DNA from: Coprobacillus sp.
GTDB lineage: Bacteria > Bacillota_I > Bacilli_A > RFN20 > CAG-826
NCBI GenBank assembly: GCA_021203745.1
Contig: JAJQAP010000017.1
Coordinates: forward strand, 1-21,534
Direction: 5' to 3'
Length of the DNA stretch: 21,534 bases
Shown here: positions 6,868 to 13,994 of the stretch, piece after piece
Layout: every line of letters starts with the position of its first letter
Numbering within the stretch: the stretch's first letter is position 1
Translations under genes and position numbers: made by a program
Notes under the pieces: generated by a model
The model's database searches: none
What the model saw: only the letters and a program-made list of their open reading frames with translations
What the model was told of the DNA's origin: nothing

Positions 6868-9063
6868 TTAGAAATCATAGGGATCAAAATCAATGTAAAC
6901 ATTGATATTGCCCTCCCGCACTAAAGAATCCTTAATATCCGCTAAACCATCCCTAATAAGTTTTGAGTCTTGGTATTTAAGGAGAATTGAACGATGATGA
7001 CGTCCATCCATATAGGGGATATAAGGTAAAACAGGACCAAAAATAGAAGCATTTTTACCAAATAGCTTTTGTAAGGAAATAAGTATTTTTTGTGACGCTT
7101 TTATGCAATCGTCTTCGTTTTTTGCGTCAATTTTAATCGCACAAAGGAAATAATAGGGAGGATATTGCAAAGATTTTCGATTTTGTAACTCGATTTTATA
7201 AAACGTCTCATAGTTTTGTCTTGAAGCACAAGTGATTGCATAATGGGAAGGACTATAGGTTTGAATAATCGCCTCTCCTCTTTTATCACCGCGACCACAT
7301 CTTCCTACCGCTTGGGTAAGTAGTTGATAGGTTCTTTCCGCACTTCGATATGATGGGGTGGATAGTCCAAGGTCCGCATTAATCACACCGACGAGGGTGA
7401 CATTTTTAAAGTCATGACCTTTAGCTATCATCTGGGTGCCAATTAAGATATCCGCTTTTTGACTAGAGAAGTCATCGATTATTTCTTTGATGGAGTTTCT
7501 TCCTTTTGCCGCATCACTATCAAGTCTTAATGTAACCGCTTCTGGGAAGAGTTTATTTACTTCTTCTTCTACTTTCTCCGTTCCATAACCGAGTTTAATG
7601 AGATGGCTTGATCCACAGTTAGGACAAGCCTCGGTCATCGCCATCACGTAGTTGCAGTGATGACACTTTAAGGTATTATCGGTTTTATGATAGATAAGAG
7701 GAACTTTACATGTTGGGCAAAGGATTGATTGGCCACATTCCCTACAAGTAAGAGAAGAGAATCCTCTTTTATTGACAAGGAGGATAATCTGCTCATGGTT
7801 ATCTAGTCTTTCTTGCATTGCTTCAATTAATGTCGTCGTAAAGTATGAGGAGCGTTTATCAAACTGATCTCTCTTTGTAATATTAATGATATTTGTTCTT
7901 GGAAGAGGTAATTGATTAATCCTCTTATTGAGTTTTAAAAGATGATATCTCCCTCGAGAAGCATTTGCTCTTGATTCAAGAGATGGGGTAGCACTACCTA
8001 GAATTACCTTTGCTTTATGCATTCTCGCTCTCATTAGAGCAATATCTCTAGCGTGGTAATAAGGGTAAGTATCTTGTTTATAAGATTCTGTATGCTCTTC
8101 ATCTAAGATTATTAGACCAATATTAGAGAGAGGAGCAAAAATAGCGCTTCTTGCCCCCACGACAATCTTAGCCTGTCCATTTTGGATACGGCGATATTCA
8201 TCGTAGTGTTCAGCAGGAGTAAGGTTAGAATGGAGGATAGCGACATCCGAATGGAATCTAGAGATAAAGTATTCACTCATGGCTTTTGTTAAAGCGATTT
8301 CAGGAACGAGCATTAAGATAGACTTACCCATCTTTAGATACTGCTCTGCAAGAGTAAGATATACCTCTGTTTTACCACTACCAGTAACACCCTCTAAGAG
8401 ATATACCTGGTCATCACTACTATTAAACTCATCGATAACCGCTTTTTGTTCTTCGGTTAACTCGTGGACTTCTTGTTCAAAATCGGAATCCACTTTTAAA
8501 CGGCGCTTCTCTTCTTGGGTGACTTTAATTTTACCTAAGGATAATAGCTTATTAATTATAGAGACTGACTTTATTTCATTTTTTAAAACACGTTTACGAC
8601 AATTAATGTATGAATAGACTTCTACTTGTTTTGGGGTTAAACCATCTTCATTATATTCTCCATTAATTTCTAGATATGAATCATAGGCAATTTTTGGAGC
8701 GCTCAACGCACTCTTTTTAACATTTAAGGATTTAGGAAGGATATTTTGTAAGATAGCAACTTTCCCGCATAGGTAGTATTTTTCTATTTCATCCACAAGA
8801 TTAAAGAGGTCATCATTTAAAACTGGTTCAGAGTCGATAACATCTTCAATATAAGATATCTTTCTTCCTAGTCTTGTTTCTATCTCTTCTTTAGATTCTT
8901 TAGTTTTTGTTACTCCATAAACGAGCCCTACGATTGATTGATGACCAAAGTTAATCTTAACTCTATAGCCCTTATCAACATTTTTTGTTCCATCATAAAG
9001 ATAAGAAAAAGAGTGCTCTAAAGCGCTTTGGGTGTATTGAGGATAGACATCAAGAATTAACAT
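6868..9063 (-). CDS. priA: Primosomal protein N', replication restart helicase PriA
   Basis: 3'-to-5' superfamily 2 helicase that reloads the replisome at stalled forks. The 731 residues show the N-terminal DNA-binding region (1-100), Walker A GVTGSGKT (225-232), DEEH box (321-324), motif III GSATPS (356-361) and an eight-cysteine zinc module: C440, C443, C449, C452, C467, C470, C480, C483. The C-terminal helicase lobe includes GTQMIAKGHDF and QAVGRCGRG. Length and motifs are normal. It directly follows gmk; rpoZ and coaBC, which lie between them in Bacillus subtilis, are absent. The ATG has no Shine-Dalgarno and a TATAAT 6 nt upstream. Confidence 0.98.
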   Translation of the reverse strand: MLILDVYPQYTQSALEHSFSYLYDGTKNVDKGYRVKINFGHQSIVGLVYGVTKTKESKEEIETRLGRKISYIEDVIDSEPVLNDDLFNLVDEIEKYYLCGKVAILQNILPKSLNVKKSALSAPKIAYDSYLEINGEYNEDGLTPKQVEVYSYINCRKRVLKNEIKSVSIINKLLSLGKIKVTQEEKRRLKVDSDFEQEVHELTEEQKAVIDEFNSSDDQVYLLEGVTGSGKTEVYLTLAEQYLKMGKSILMLVPEIALTKAMSEYFISRFHSDVAILHSNLTPAEHYDEYRRIQNGQAKIVVGARSAIFAPLSNIGLIILDEEHTESYKQDTYPYYHARDIALMRARMHKAKVILGSATPSLESRANASRGRYHLLKLNKRINQLPLPRTNIINITKRDQFDKRSSYFTTTLIEAMQERLDNHEQIILLVNKRGFSSLTCRECGQSILCPTCKVPLIYHKTDNTLKCHHCNYVMAMTEACPNCGSSHLIKLGYGTEKVEEEVNKLFPEAVTLRLDSDAAKGRNSIKEIIDDFSSQKADILIGTQMIAKGHDFKNVTLVGVINADLGLSTPSYRSAERTYQLLTQAVGRCGRGDKRGEAIIQTYSPSHYAITCASRQNYETFYKIELQNRKSLQYPPYYFLCAIKIDAKNEDDCIKASQKILISLQKLFGKNASIFGPVLPYIPYMDGRHHRSILLKYQDSKLIRDGLADIKDSLVREGNINVYIDFDPYDF

Positions 9064-9069
9064 AAGTTA

Positions 9070-9098
9070 ATTATAATATGTTTTGACTATATTTTTAA
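9070..9098 (-). promoter_or_regulatory. Candidate promoter of priA, leaderless geometry
   Basis: Minus-strand TATAAT (9070-9075) ends 6 nt before the priA ATG. TTAAAA (9093-9098, 4 of 6 to TTGACA) lies 17 nt upstream, overlapping the gmk stop codon. No Shine-Dalgarno lies between the -10 and the ATG, so the transcript would start at the initiation codon. Confidence 0.5.
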
Positions 9099-9688
9099 TA
9101 TGAGTTTTCGTTTTCTTTTAAGGCGTTTTTAATGATGTGGATTATCTCTCTTGACGCTCTATCAACATAATCATTTAAAACGACATAATCGTAAGAAGAA
9201 GCCGCTTCCATTTCTTTAATCCCTTTATCGAGTCTAGCTTTAATTGCTTCTTCGCTTTCATACTTACGGGAACGGATTCTATCTTCAAGAGCCTGTTCAG
9301 AAGGAGGCATTAAAAAGATAGATAAAACCTTAGGATCCTTTTTTACTTTTTCTAGAACTTGAGCCGCTCCGGTAACTTCAATCTCTAAAAAGACATTCTC
9401 TCCGTTATTTCGCATCTCTTCGAGTTTGTCTTTTGGAGTGCCATACCGGTGCCCTACAAACTCACACCACTCAAGGAAATTACCTTCTTTGATATTCTTA
9501 TTGAATGTTTTATCATCCACAAAGTAGTATTCTCTTCCGTCTCTTTCTCCTGGTCTAGGAGGGCGAGTGGTCATAGAAATAGAATAGGAAAGATCTAAAT
9601 CCGTTTCCTTCATAACGGCCTCTCTTACAGTCCCTTTACCAACACCTGAAGGACCAGAGAGAATAATAAGTAAACCCTTACCTTCCAT
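9095..9688 (-). CDS. gmk: Guanylate kinase
   Basis: Phosphorylates GMP to GDP with ATP in purine nucleotide synthesis. From the ATG at 9688 it is 197 residues: P-loop GPSGVGKG (12-19), the GMP-binding segment TTRPPRPGERDGREYYFV and the lid/core region to SYDYVVLND near the C-terminus. The start is chosen because MEGKGLLIILSGPSG matches the usual family N-terminus and AAAGG lies 7 nt upstream; an in-frame ATG at 9730 would add 14 residues and place the start upstream of the promoter. It is the first gene before priA, transcribed divergently from rqcH. Confidence 0.97.
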   Translation of the reverse strand: MEGKGLLIILSGPSGVGKGTVREAVMKETDLDLSYSISMTTRPPRPGERDGREYYFVDDKTFNKNIKEGNFLEWCEFVGHRYGTPKDKLEEMRNNGENVFLEIEVTGAAQVLEKVKKDPKVLSIFLMPPSEQALEDRIRSRKYESEEAIKARLDKGIKEMEAASSYDYVVLNDYVDRASREIIHIIKNALKENENSY

Positions 9689-9701
9689 AATGTAACCTTT
9701 T

Positions 9702-9730
9702 ATTATATTTTGCACGATTGGATTTTGCAA
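9702..9730 (-). promoter_or_regulatory. Promoter of gmk
   Basis: TTGCAA (9725-9730), 17-nt spacer, perfect TATAAT (9702-9707), reading leftward. The ATG is 13 nt past the -10, so the leader would be very short (about 5-9 nt), leaving at most part of the AAAGG motif in the mRNA. The -35 overlaps the palindrome at 9727-9738. Confidence 0.65.
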
Positions 9731-9738
9731 ATATTTGC
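9727..9738. repeat. 12-bp perfect palindrome GCAAATATTTGC, possible operator
   Basis: Self-complementary over 12 bp, lying between the divergent gmk and rqcH promoters and covering the gmk -35. Its position would allow one protein to affect both promoters. It is a single site and no family of regulator is recognised. Confidence 0.35.
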
Positions 9739-9754
9739 TAAAAAACTAAATATT

Positions 9755-9783
9755 TAAACAAAAAGTTAATTAAAAGTTATACT
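9755..9783 (+). promoter_or_regulatory. Promoter of rqcH, leaderless geometry
   Basis: TAAACA (9755-9760), 17-nt spacer, TATACT (9778-9783), then six nt and the ATG at 9790. No Shine-Dalgarno is present. The usual start point 6-7 nt after the -10 falls on the A of the ATG. Confidence 0.6.
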
Positions 9784-9789
9784 AATAGT

Positions 9790-11172
9790 ATGAAACTGAC
9801 AAATAATCTTATATCCCAAATTGCAAAAATCCTAAATGAGACTTACTCTAACTCTTATATAGGGAATATAACACTTGTCTCTCCAAATGACTTTCTTTTT
9901 ATCTTTTCTAAAGATAGAAAAAAGAAACTATTTATTTCGCTCTACGCAAATAACCCTGCACTATATCTAATCGAGGATGATTTAACGGTTTCTACCATCG
10001 AGAATAAAGATAATGAATGGCTTCGTAAATATGTTAAAGATGGGTATGTAGTAAGTATCAGCCAGTATAACGAAGATAGAATTATTGATATCAAATTTAT
10101 CCAAACAGATGAGTACTTTCTAAAAAGCACAAAGCACCTTCTAATCGAACTAATTCCCACTGCGACAAATATGATTCTCGTGGATGAAGATGGTGTTATA
10201 GAACAAGCCACTAGATATAAACAAGAGGATAGTCCTCGTCCAGTTGTTAAAGGTCAAAAATATATCGCTCGAAAAAAGAATGAACTAACACTAACAGACG
10301 AGATTAGCTTTCAAGAGTATAACAAGAATGGGATTGAGGAATATAATAACGCACTCCTTAGAAGAAGAAAGGCTAAATCCTCTCCTGTCCTATCCCTATT
10401 AAAGAGTAAGTTAAAAACCGCAGAAAAAACCAAAAGTTTAATGGAAGAGAAAATAAATAACCAAGAAAATATTGAAGATTTAATGGATTTTGCGAATTTA
10501 CTACTTACTTATCAGAATAATGAAGAAGAGCTAAATAGGCTCATCAAAGAAAACGAAAAAAACTACGACAAAAATCTTAATGCCGTCGAAAATGCTAATG
10601 TTTTATTTAAGAAATATCGAAAACTAAAAAATGAAATTAAAGCCTTTGACCATGAGCTAGTGAGAGTGAATGATGAGATTGAAGAATATAAACAAGAGAT
10701 AAATATCTTCCCTTATTTAAATGAAGAGGAGATAAATGATATCGCTTTAAAGTTTCATTTTAAAACGAGTGCAAATAGAAATAAGAAGGAAAGAAAAGCA
10801 CTGTTTTATTATGTTAATGCAAAGGAAGGAAGGATTTGCTTTGGTAAAAACTCTAAGCAAAATGAATATCTCACTCATAAATGGGCAAATAAAGAATATG
10901 TCTTTGTCCATATCGCTGGTCTTTCTGGATCCCATGTGATAATCTGCAATGATAATCCAAGCGAGAAGCAATTTGAAATAGCTTCTTCTATTGCACTTTT
11001 ATTAAGCGGACAAGAAGATGGAAGCGTCCATTATACCCAAGTAAAGAACATCAAAAAGGGTGAAAAAGAAGGACAAGTAATTTTAAGAAACTATAACGAA
11101 AAAAGAATCAATAAGATTGATCCTTCCACTAAACTAGTATTAAATAATATGAAACCTTACTATAAAAACTAA
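9790..11172 (+). CDS. rqcH: Ribosome quality-control factor RqcH (NEMF/Rqc2, YloA family), short form
   Basis: Binds stalled 50S-peptidyl-tRNA complexes and recruits tRNA-Ala to append C-terminal alanine tails that mark nascent chains for proteolysis. The 460 residues contain NFACT-N (about 1-145) with the functionally required Asp-Arg pair as D96-R97 (NEDRIID) and the ELIPTATNMILVD segment; a charged coiled-coil region (about 195-305); and NFACT-R (about 335-435) with GKNSKQNEYL (352-361) and GSHVII (380-385). Bacillus RqcH is about 570 residues; the shortfall falls mainly between NFACT-N and the coiled coils, where the helix-hairpin-helix region is not evident. It is divergent from gmk, as yloA neighbours gmk in Bacillus. 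The 3' end overlaps the convergent lipoprotein gene by 4 nt. Confidence 0.9.
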   Translation: MKLTNNLISQIAKILNETYSNSYIGNITLVSPNDFLFIFSKDRKKKLFISLYANNPALYLIEDDLTVSTIENKDNEWLRKYVKDGYVVSISQYNEDRIIDIKFIQTDEYFLKSTKHLLIELIPTATNMILVDEDGVIEQATRYKQEDSPRPVVKGQKYIARKKNELTLTDEISFQEYNKNGIEEYNNALLRRRKAKSSPVLSLLKSKLKTAEKTKSLMEEKINNQENIEDLMDFANLLLTYQNNEEELNRLIKENEKNYDKNLNAVENANVLFKKYRKLKNEIKAFDHELVRVNDEIEEYKQEINIFPYLNEEEINDIALKFHFKTSANRNKKERKALFYYVNAKEGRICFGKNSKQNEYLTHKWANKEYVFVHIAGLSGSHVIICNDNPSEKQFEIASSIALLLSGQEDGSVHYTQVKNIKKGEKEGQVILRNYNEKRINKIDPSTKLVLNNMKPYYKN

Positions 11173-11648
11173 TCGTTAAAGGTTATATGCGTGGTAAAAA
11201 AGTCGACAAAATCAAGACTCACTGTAAAAACGACATAAGTTTCCATAAAGAAATAACAAACAGGTAACATAAGCTCGGCATTGCCTTCTTCATCTTCTTC
11301 ATATAGTGGGAAGGCTTTATCAGCGGTTGTTACTATTTTATTTGCGTATTCTGCATCTGCGGCGTCCACTATCTCGCAGTTATACATAATAACGGACTCC
11401 ATTTCGCAGTATGCATTAACTTGTTCTTTTGCCTCTGTGCAACTAGCGCACGATGGTTGGGTAAATAACACCACTAGTGTTTCGGCGTTTGTTATTGCTC
11501 TATCATAAAGTTCATCGAGACTAATTGTTAAAAAGGCACCCTCCTCTACACGGTCCATAGGAAAATAATAAGTTGATCCTGAATTACAACCTGCTAAAAG
11601 GGATAATGCACTAACTAGACATAGAACTTTACTTTTTAATTTCTTCAT
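11169..11648 (-). CDS. Small thioredoxin-like lipoprotein (CASC)
   Basis: 159 residues from the ATG at 11648. Basic start MKKLKSK, hydrophobic stretch and lipobox LAGC with C21 as the lipidated cysteine predict anchoring outside the cytoplasmic membrane. The mature part looks thioredoxin-like: strand TLVVLFTQ, then C67-A-S-C70, and a probable cis-proline at P129 (LMLPVCYFF). Extra cysteines are C81, C91 and C131. It may be a thiol-disulfide exchange protein; partners are unknown. The chosen start gives a proper signal peptide and has AAGGAG 12 nt upstream; an ATG at 11678 is possible. It overlaps the trmL end by 20 nt, so it is co-transcribed with trmL, and meets rqcH tail to tail with interleaved stops. 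Confidence 0.8.
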   Translation of the reverse strand: MKKLKSKVLCLVSALSLLAGCNSGSTYYFPMDRVEEGAFLTISLDELYDRAITNAETLVVLFTQPSCASCTEAKEQVNAYCEMESVIMYNCEIVDAADAEYANKIVTTADKAFPLYEEDEEGNAELMLPVCYFFMETYVVFTVSLDFVDFFTTHITFND

Positions 11649-12153
11649 CGAGGAAGTTTTCTCCTTTGATTGTTTCATGAGTGGCTAGGTCATTAAACGA
11701 TTGTTGCCTTAATGCCTCGTATAAAATAATAGCGACACAATTAGATAAATTCAAACTTCTTGAGTTCATTTTCATGGGAATCCTAATGATTCTATCTTCG
11801 TGTGCTCTTAATATATCATGAGGGATACCAGTAGATTCTTTTCCAAACATAAAGTAATAGTCTTTTGTGGTATCCGAGTAGTCAAAAGATGTGTATACCT
11901 TATTTGAATATCGTGTGACATAATAGATATCTTTATCTTTTCCAAACTTCTCTAAAAAGTCTTCATAAGACTCGTAGTAGTGCCATTTTAAATCTTCGAT
12001 ATAATCTAGACCCGCTCTCTTTAAAGATTTATCGTCAAGAGAAAAAGTCAGAGGTCCAATTATATGTAAAACTGCACCTGTTACAGTGCAAGTTCTCATA
12101 ATATTACCCGTATTTTGGGGTTTTTCTGGTTGATATAAGATAATGTGATTCAT
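11629..12153 (-). CDS. trmL: tRNA (cytidine/uridine-34-2'-O)-methyltransferase TrmL
   Basis: SPOUT-class enzyme that 2'-O-methylates the wobble nucleotide of leucine tRNAs. The 174 residues show the N-terminal PQNTGNIMRT (12-21), the SAM-knot segments FGKESTGIP and SRSLNLSNCVAIILYEALRQ positions typical of TrmL/YibK/CspR. It begins 9 nt after the ppa stop with no close Shine-Dalgarno (AGAGGA is 12 nt or more away in the ppa end), suggesting weak or coupled initiation. The C-terminal tail of about 20 residues beyond the core overlaps the next gene. Confidence 0.95.
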   Translation of the reverse strand: MNHIILYQPEKPQNTGNIMRTCTVTGAVLHIIGPLTFSLDDKSLKRAGLDYIEDLKWHYYESYEDFLEKFGKDKDIYYVTRYSNKVYTSFDYSDTTKDYYFMFGKESTGIPHDILRAHEDRIIRIPMKMNSRSLNLSNCVAIILYEALRQQSFNDLATHETIKGENFLDEEIKK

Positions 12154-12162
12154 AAATAAGGA

Positions 12163-12729
12163 TTAGTATCCTCTTGCTTTACGTTCCGCCTTTATCGTTG
12201 GTTGAATATTCTTTTTATATGATTTAATTGCTGCGTCAATGAGTTTTTTAGCCTCTTTAGCTCCTGCAGACTCTTCTATAGCGGTGGGTTTACCTTCTAG
12301 TTCTTTATAGACAGTAAAGAAGTGTTTAATCTCATCGATTATATGGCTAGGGAGTTCACTAATATCATTATATATATTATAGAAAGGATCAGAGGTAGCG
12401 ACAGCGATAATCTTTGTATCTCTTAAACCTTGGTCCACCATATAAAGCACTCCAATAGGGCGAGACTCCACTAGGGTTTGAGGAACAATTGGTTCACTTG
12501 ATAAAAGTAAGACATCAAGTGGGTCATAATCTTCTCCATATGTTAAAGGAATAAATCCATAGTTTTGTGGATAAATACTAGATGTAAATAAAATTCTATC
12601 TAAAACCAGTAGACCAGTTTCTTTATCTAGTTCATATTTTGTTTTACTACCTTTAGATATTTCAATAAAGGTTACAAACTTCTCTGGAGTTACACGAGAA
12701 GCATTTACGTCGTGCCAAGCGTTATTCAT
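12163..12729 (-). CDS. ppa: Family I inorganic pyrophosphatase
   Basis: Hydrolyses pyrophosphate to orthophosphate, pulling nucleic-acid and aminoacyl-tRNA synthesis forward. In 188 residues all catalytic and metal residues known from the E. coli enzyme can be matched: E23, K31, E33, R45, Y57, D67, D69, D72, D99, D104 and K106. The signature reads D-Y-D-P-L-D (67-72), with Tyr where Gly is usual. HFFTVYKELE supplies the late Tyr-Lys pair. AAGGAG lies 7 nt before the ATG, the best ribosome-binding site in this part of the window. It heads the ppa-trmL-lipoprotein unit and is divergent from the larger lipoprotein gene. Confidence 0.96.
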   Translation of the reverse strand: MNNAWHDVNASRVTPEKFVTFIEISKGSKTKYELDKETGLLVLDRILFTSSIYPQNYGFIPLTYGEDYDPLDVLLLSSEPIVPQTLVESRPIGVLYMVDQGLRDTKIIAVATSDPFYNIYNDISELPSHIIDEIKHFFTVYKELEGKPTAIEESAGAKEAKKLIDAAIKSYKKNIQPTIKAERKARGY

Positions 12730-12756
12730 ATTTTTTCTCCTTAGATTCTAATTTAC

Positions 12757-12785
12757 TTAACAATTTTAGATTTCACCTATATTAT
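12757..12785 (+). promoter_or_regulatory. Promoter of the larger lipoprotein gene, leaderless geometry
   Basis: TTAACA (12757-12762, 5 of 6 to consensus), exactly 17 nt, TATTAT (12780-12785, 5 of 6), then 6 nt to the ATG at 12792. No Shine-Dalgarno is present. This is the clearest of the four promoters with this geometry. Confidence 0.65.
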
Positions 12786-12786
12786 A
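12781..12786 (-). promoter_or_regulatory. Candidate -10 box for ppa
   Basis: Minus-strand TATAAT overlapping by five bases the plus-strand -10 of the divergent lipoprotein gene. It would give a leader of about 45 nt ending in the AAGGAG site (12737-12742). The -35 position (TGATTT at 17 nt) is poor, so the assignment is tentative. Confidence 0.35.
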
Positions 12787-12791
12787 AACAT

Positions 12792-13586
12792 ATGCATAAG
12801 AAAAAATCACTTGTTTCTTTACTAGCCATTATTCCCTTACTTCTAACTAGTTGCAGTTCTAGTTCGGTAAAGGGATTATATAACTATGATTTAGAGGTTA
12901 TAGACCTTCAAGATGAAGAGATTAATCCTTTTGTGGAACTTGAAGCGGAAGATATTATTGCAATGCTAAAAGCCGAGCTTAGTTTTCCGCTTTTTATCCA
13001 TGATGTAAACTGTTCTCACTGTATAGTCGCAAACGCAAACTTTAGAGAAGTTTTTGAGTCTTATCCAGCGACCATTTATCGATACACATATAACTACTCA
13101 ACTTATGAGAAACTAAATGATTTTGACTCTATCCTTTTCCCTTTTGAATTCTACACTCCTAGAGTGATGATTATTAGAGATGGAGAACTCATTGTGGATG
13201 TAGCCTCTTCCCGTGTAGCCTCGACTTCTAGTAGACTAAAAGGTAGTTTAAAATCATTTGTGAAATTAGATAATCTTTATCGTTTAAGTTTAAATGAGTC
13301 GTTTGAACTATATAATGAGAACTATAATGACTACATTCTTTTTACCTATTCTAGTAGTGATCTAGATTTATATAACTACACTTATTGGGCGGTAAACAAA
13401 AAGAAAACCCCTGTCCTTTTTATTAACACCGATGAAACTGAAGAGATTTTAAATGAAACATTAACGAAAAAAGGACTCGATTTATCGACTCCTAATCTCA
13501 CTTCTATCTCATCTAGTGAGGTAGAAAACCTTGTAAATAATGTAGATAAGTCCGCAATTGACGAATTTTTAAAGGGTTTTAAATAG
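12792..13586 (+). CDS. Thioredoxin-like lipoprotein (CSHC), two Trx-like halves
   Basis: 264 residues. Basic MHKKK start, hydrophobic core and lipobox LTSC with C21 lipidated, so a surface-anchored protein. The first half resembles a thioredoxin fold: FPLFIHDVNCSHC with C74-x-x-C77 after a beta strand, and P123 in YTPRVMII at the cis-proline position. The second half (about 178-260) has a similar strand layout, YILFTYSSSD and KTPVLFINTD with P207, but no cysteine pair, as in pseudo-thioredoxin modules. Ser/Asn/Tyr content is high. It could handle disulfides of exported proteins; this is inference. It shares no clear end-to-end identity with the smaller lipoprotein nearby but has the same lipobox-plus-CxxC plan. 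Its stop overlaps the atpC end by 8 nt. Confidence 0.8.
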   Translation: MHKKKSLVSLLAIIPLLLTSCSSSSVKGLYNYDLEVIDLQDEEINPFVELEAEDIIAMLKAELSFPLFIHDVNCSHCIVANANFREVFESYPATIYRYTYNYSTYEKLNDFDSILFPFEFYTPRVMIIRDGELIVDVASSRVASTSSRLKGSLKSFVKLDNLYRLSLNESFELYNENYNDYILFTYSSSDLDLYNYTYWAVNKKKTPVLFINTDETEEILNETLTKKGLDLSTPNLTSISSSEVENLVNNVDKSAIDEFLKGFK

Positions 13587-13992
13587 AATTTGAGCTCGCA
13601 ACATTAATTCTGGTGTTTGCCCTTAATAGAGCTTCTTCCGCTCTCGTTCGATCAATATCAGTGCTCGTATTATCAGCGAGCCTTTTTTCTGCGCGGTTTT
13701 TTGCTGCTTTTGCTCTTTCTAGATCAATTTCAGAGGCTTCTTCGACTGTATCAACGAGAATTGTTGCTCTCATTTTTTCGACGTGGATTATCCCTTTTCC
13801 AACCGCATAGTGAAACCTATCATCTCCGCTTCTTAGCTCTAAATAACTGATGGCAATTGTGGATATCATTTCAGCGTGATGTGGGGTAATACCTAAACGA
13901 TATTTATCAGACTGCACAGAAATGAAATCGACATCGATCATGAGATATTTTTTTAAAGGTGTGTAGATTTCAACATGGATTGTATCGGGCAT
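13579..13992 (-). CDS. atpC: F1Fo ATP synthase epsilon subunit
   Basis: 137 residues. The N-terminal beta sandwich (1-84) includes SDKYRLGITPHHAEMIS, matching the family's GxxGILPGHxP region in degenerate form. The C-terminal helical hairpin (about 85-130, ASEIDLERAKAAKNRAEKRL and DIDRTRAEEALLRAN) is complete, so inhibitory regulation of rotation remains possible. It starts 2 nt after the atpD stop and is the last gene of the operon. No terminator follows: its end overlaps the convergent lipoprotein gene. Confidence 0.93.
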   Translation of the reverse strand: MPDTIHVEIYTPLKKYLMIDVDFISVQSDKYRLGITPHHAEMISTIAISYLELRSGDDRFHYAVGKGIIHVEKMRATILVDTVEEASEIDLERAKAAKNRAEKRLADNTSTDIDRTRAEEALLRANTRINVASSNSI

Positions 13993-13994
13993 AA

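Noticed and set aside
9689..9730. Longer gmk start at 9730
   Set aside because: It would begin within the gmk -35 box and add 14 residues not found in guanylate kinases; AAAGG precedes the ATG at 9688.
9942..10971. Minus-strand open frames opposite rqcH
   Set aside because: Antisense to a clear NFACT protein, with no start signals; treated as chance frames.
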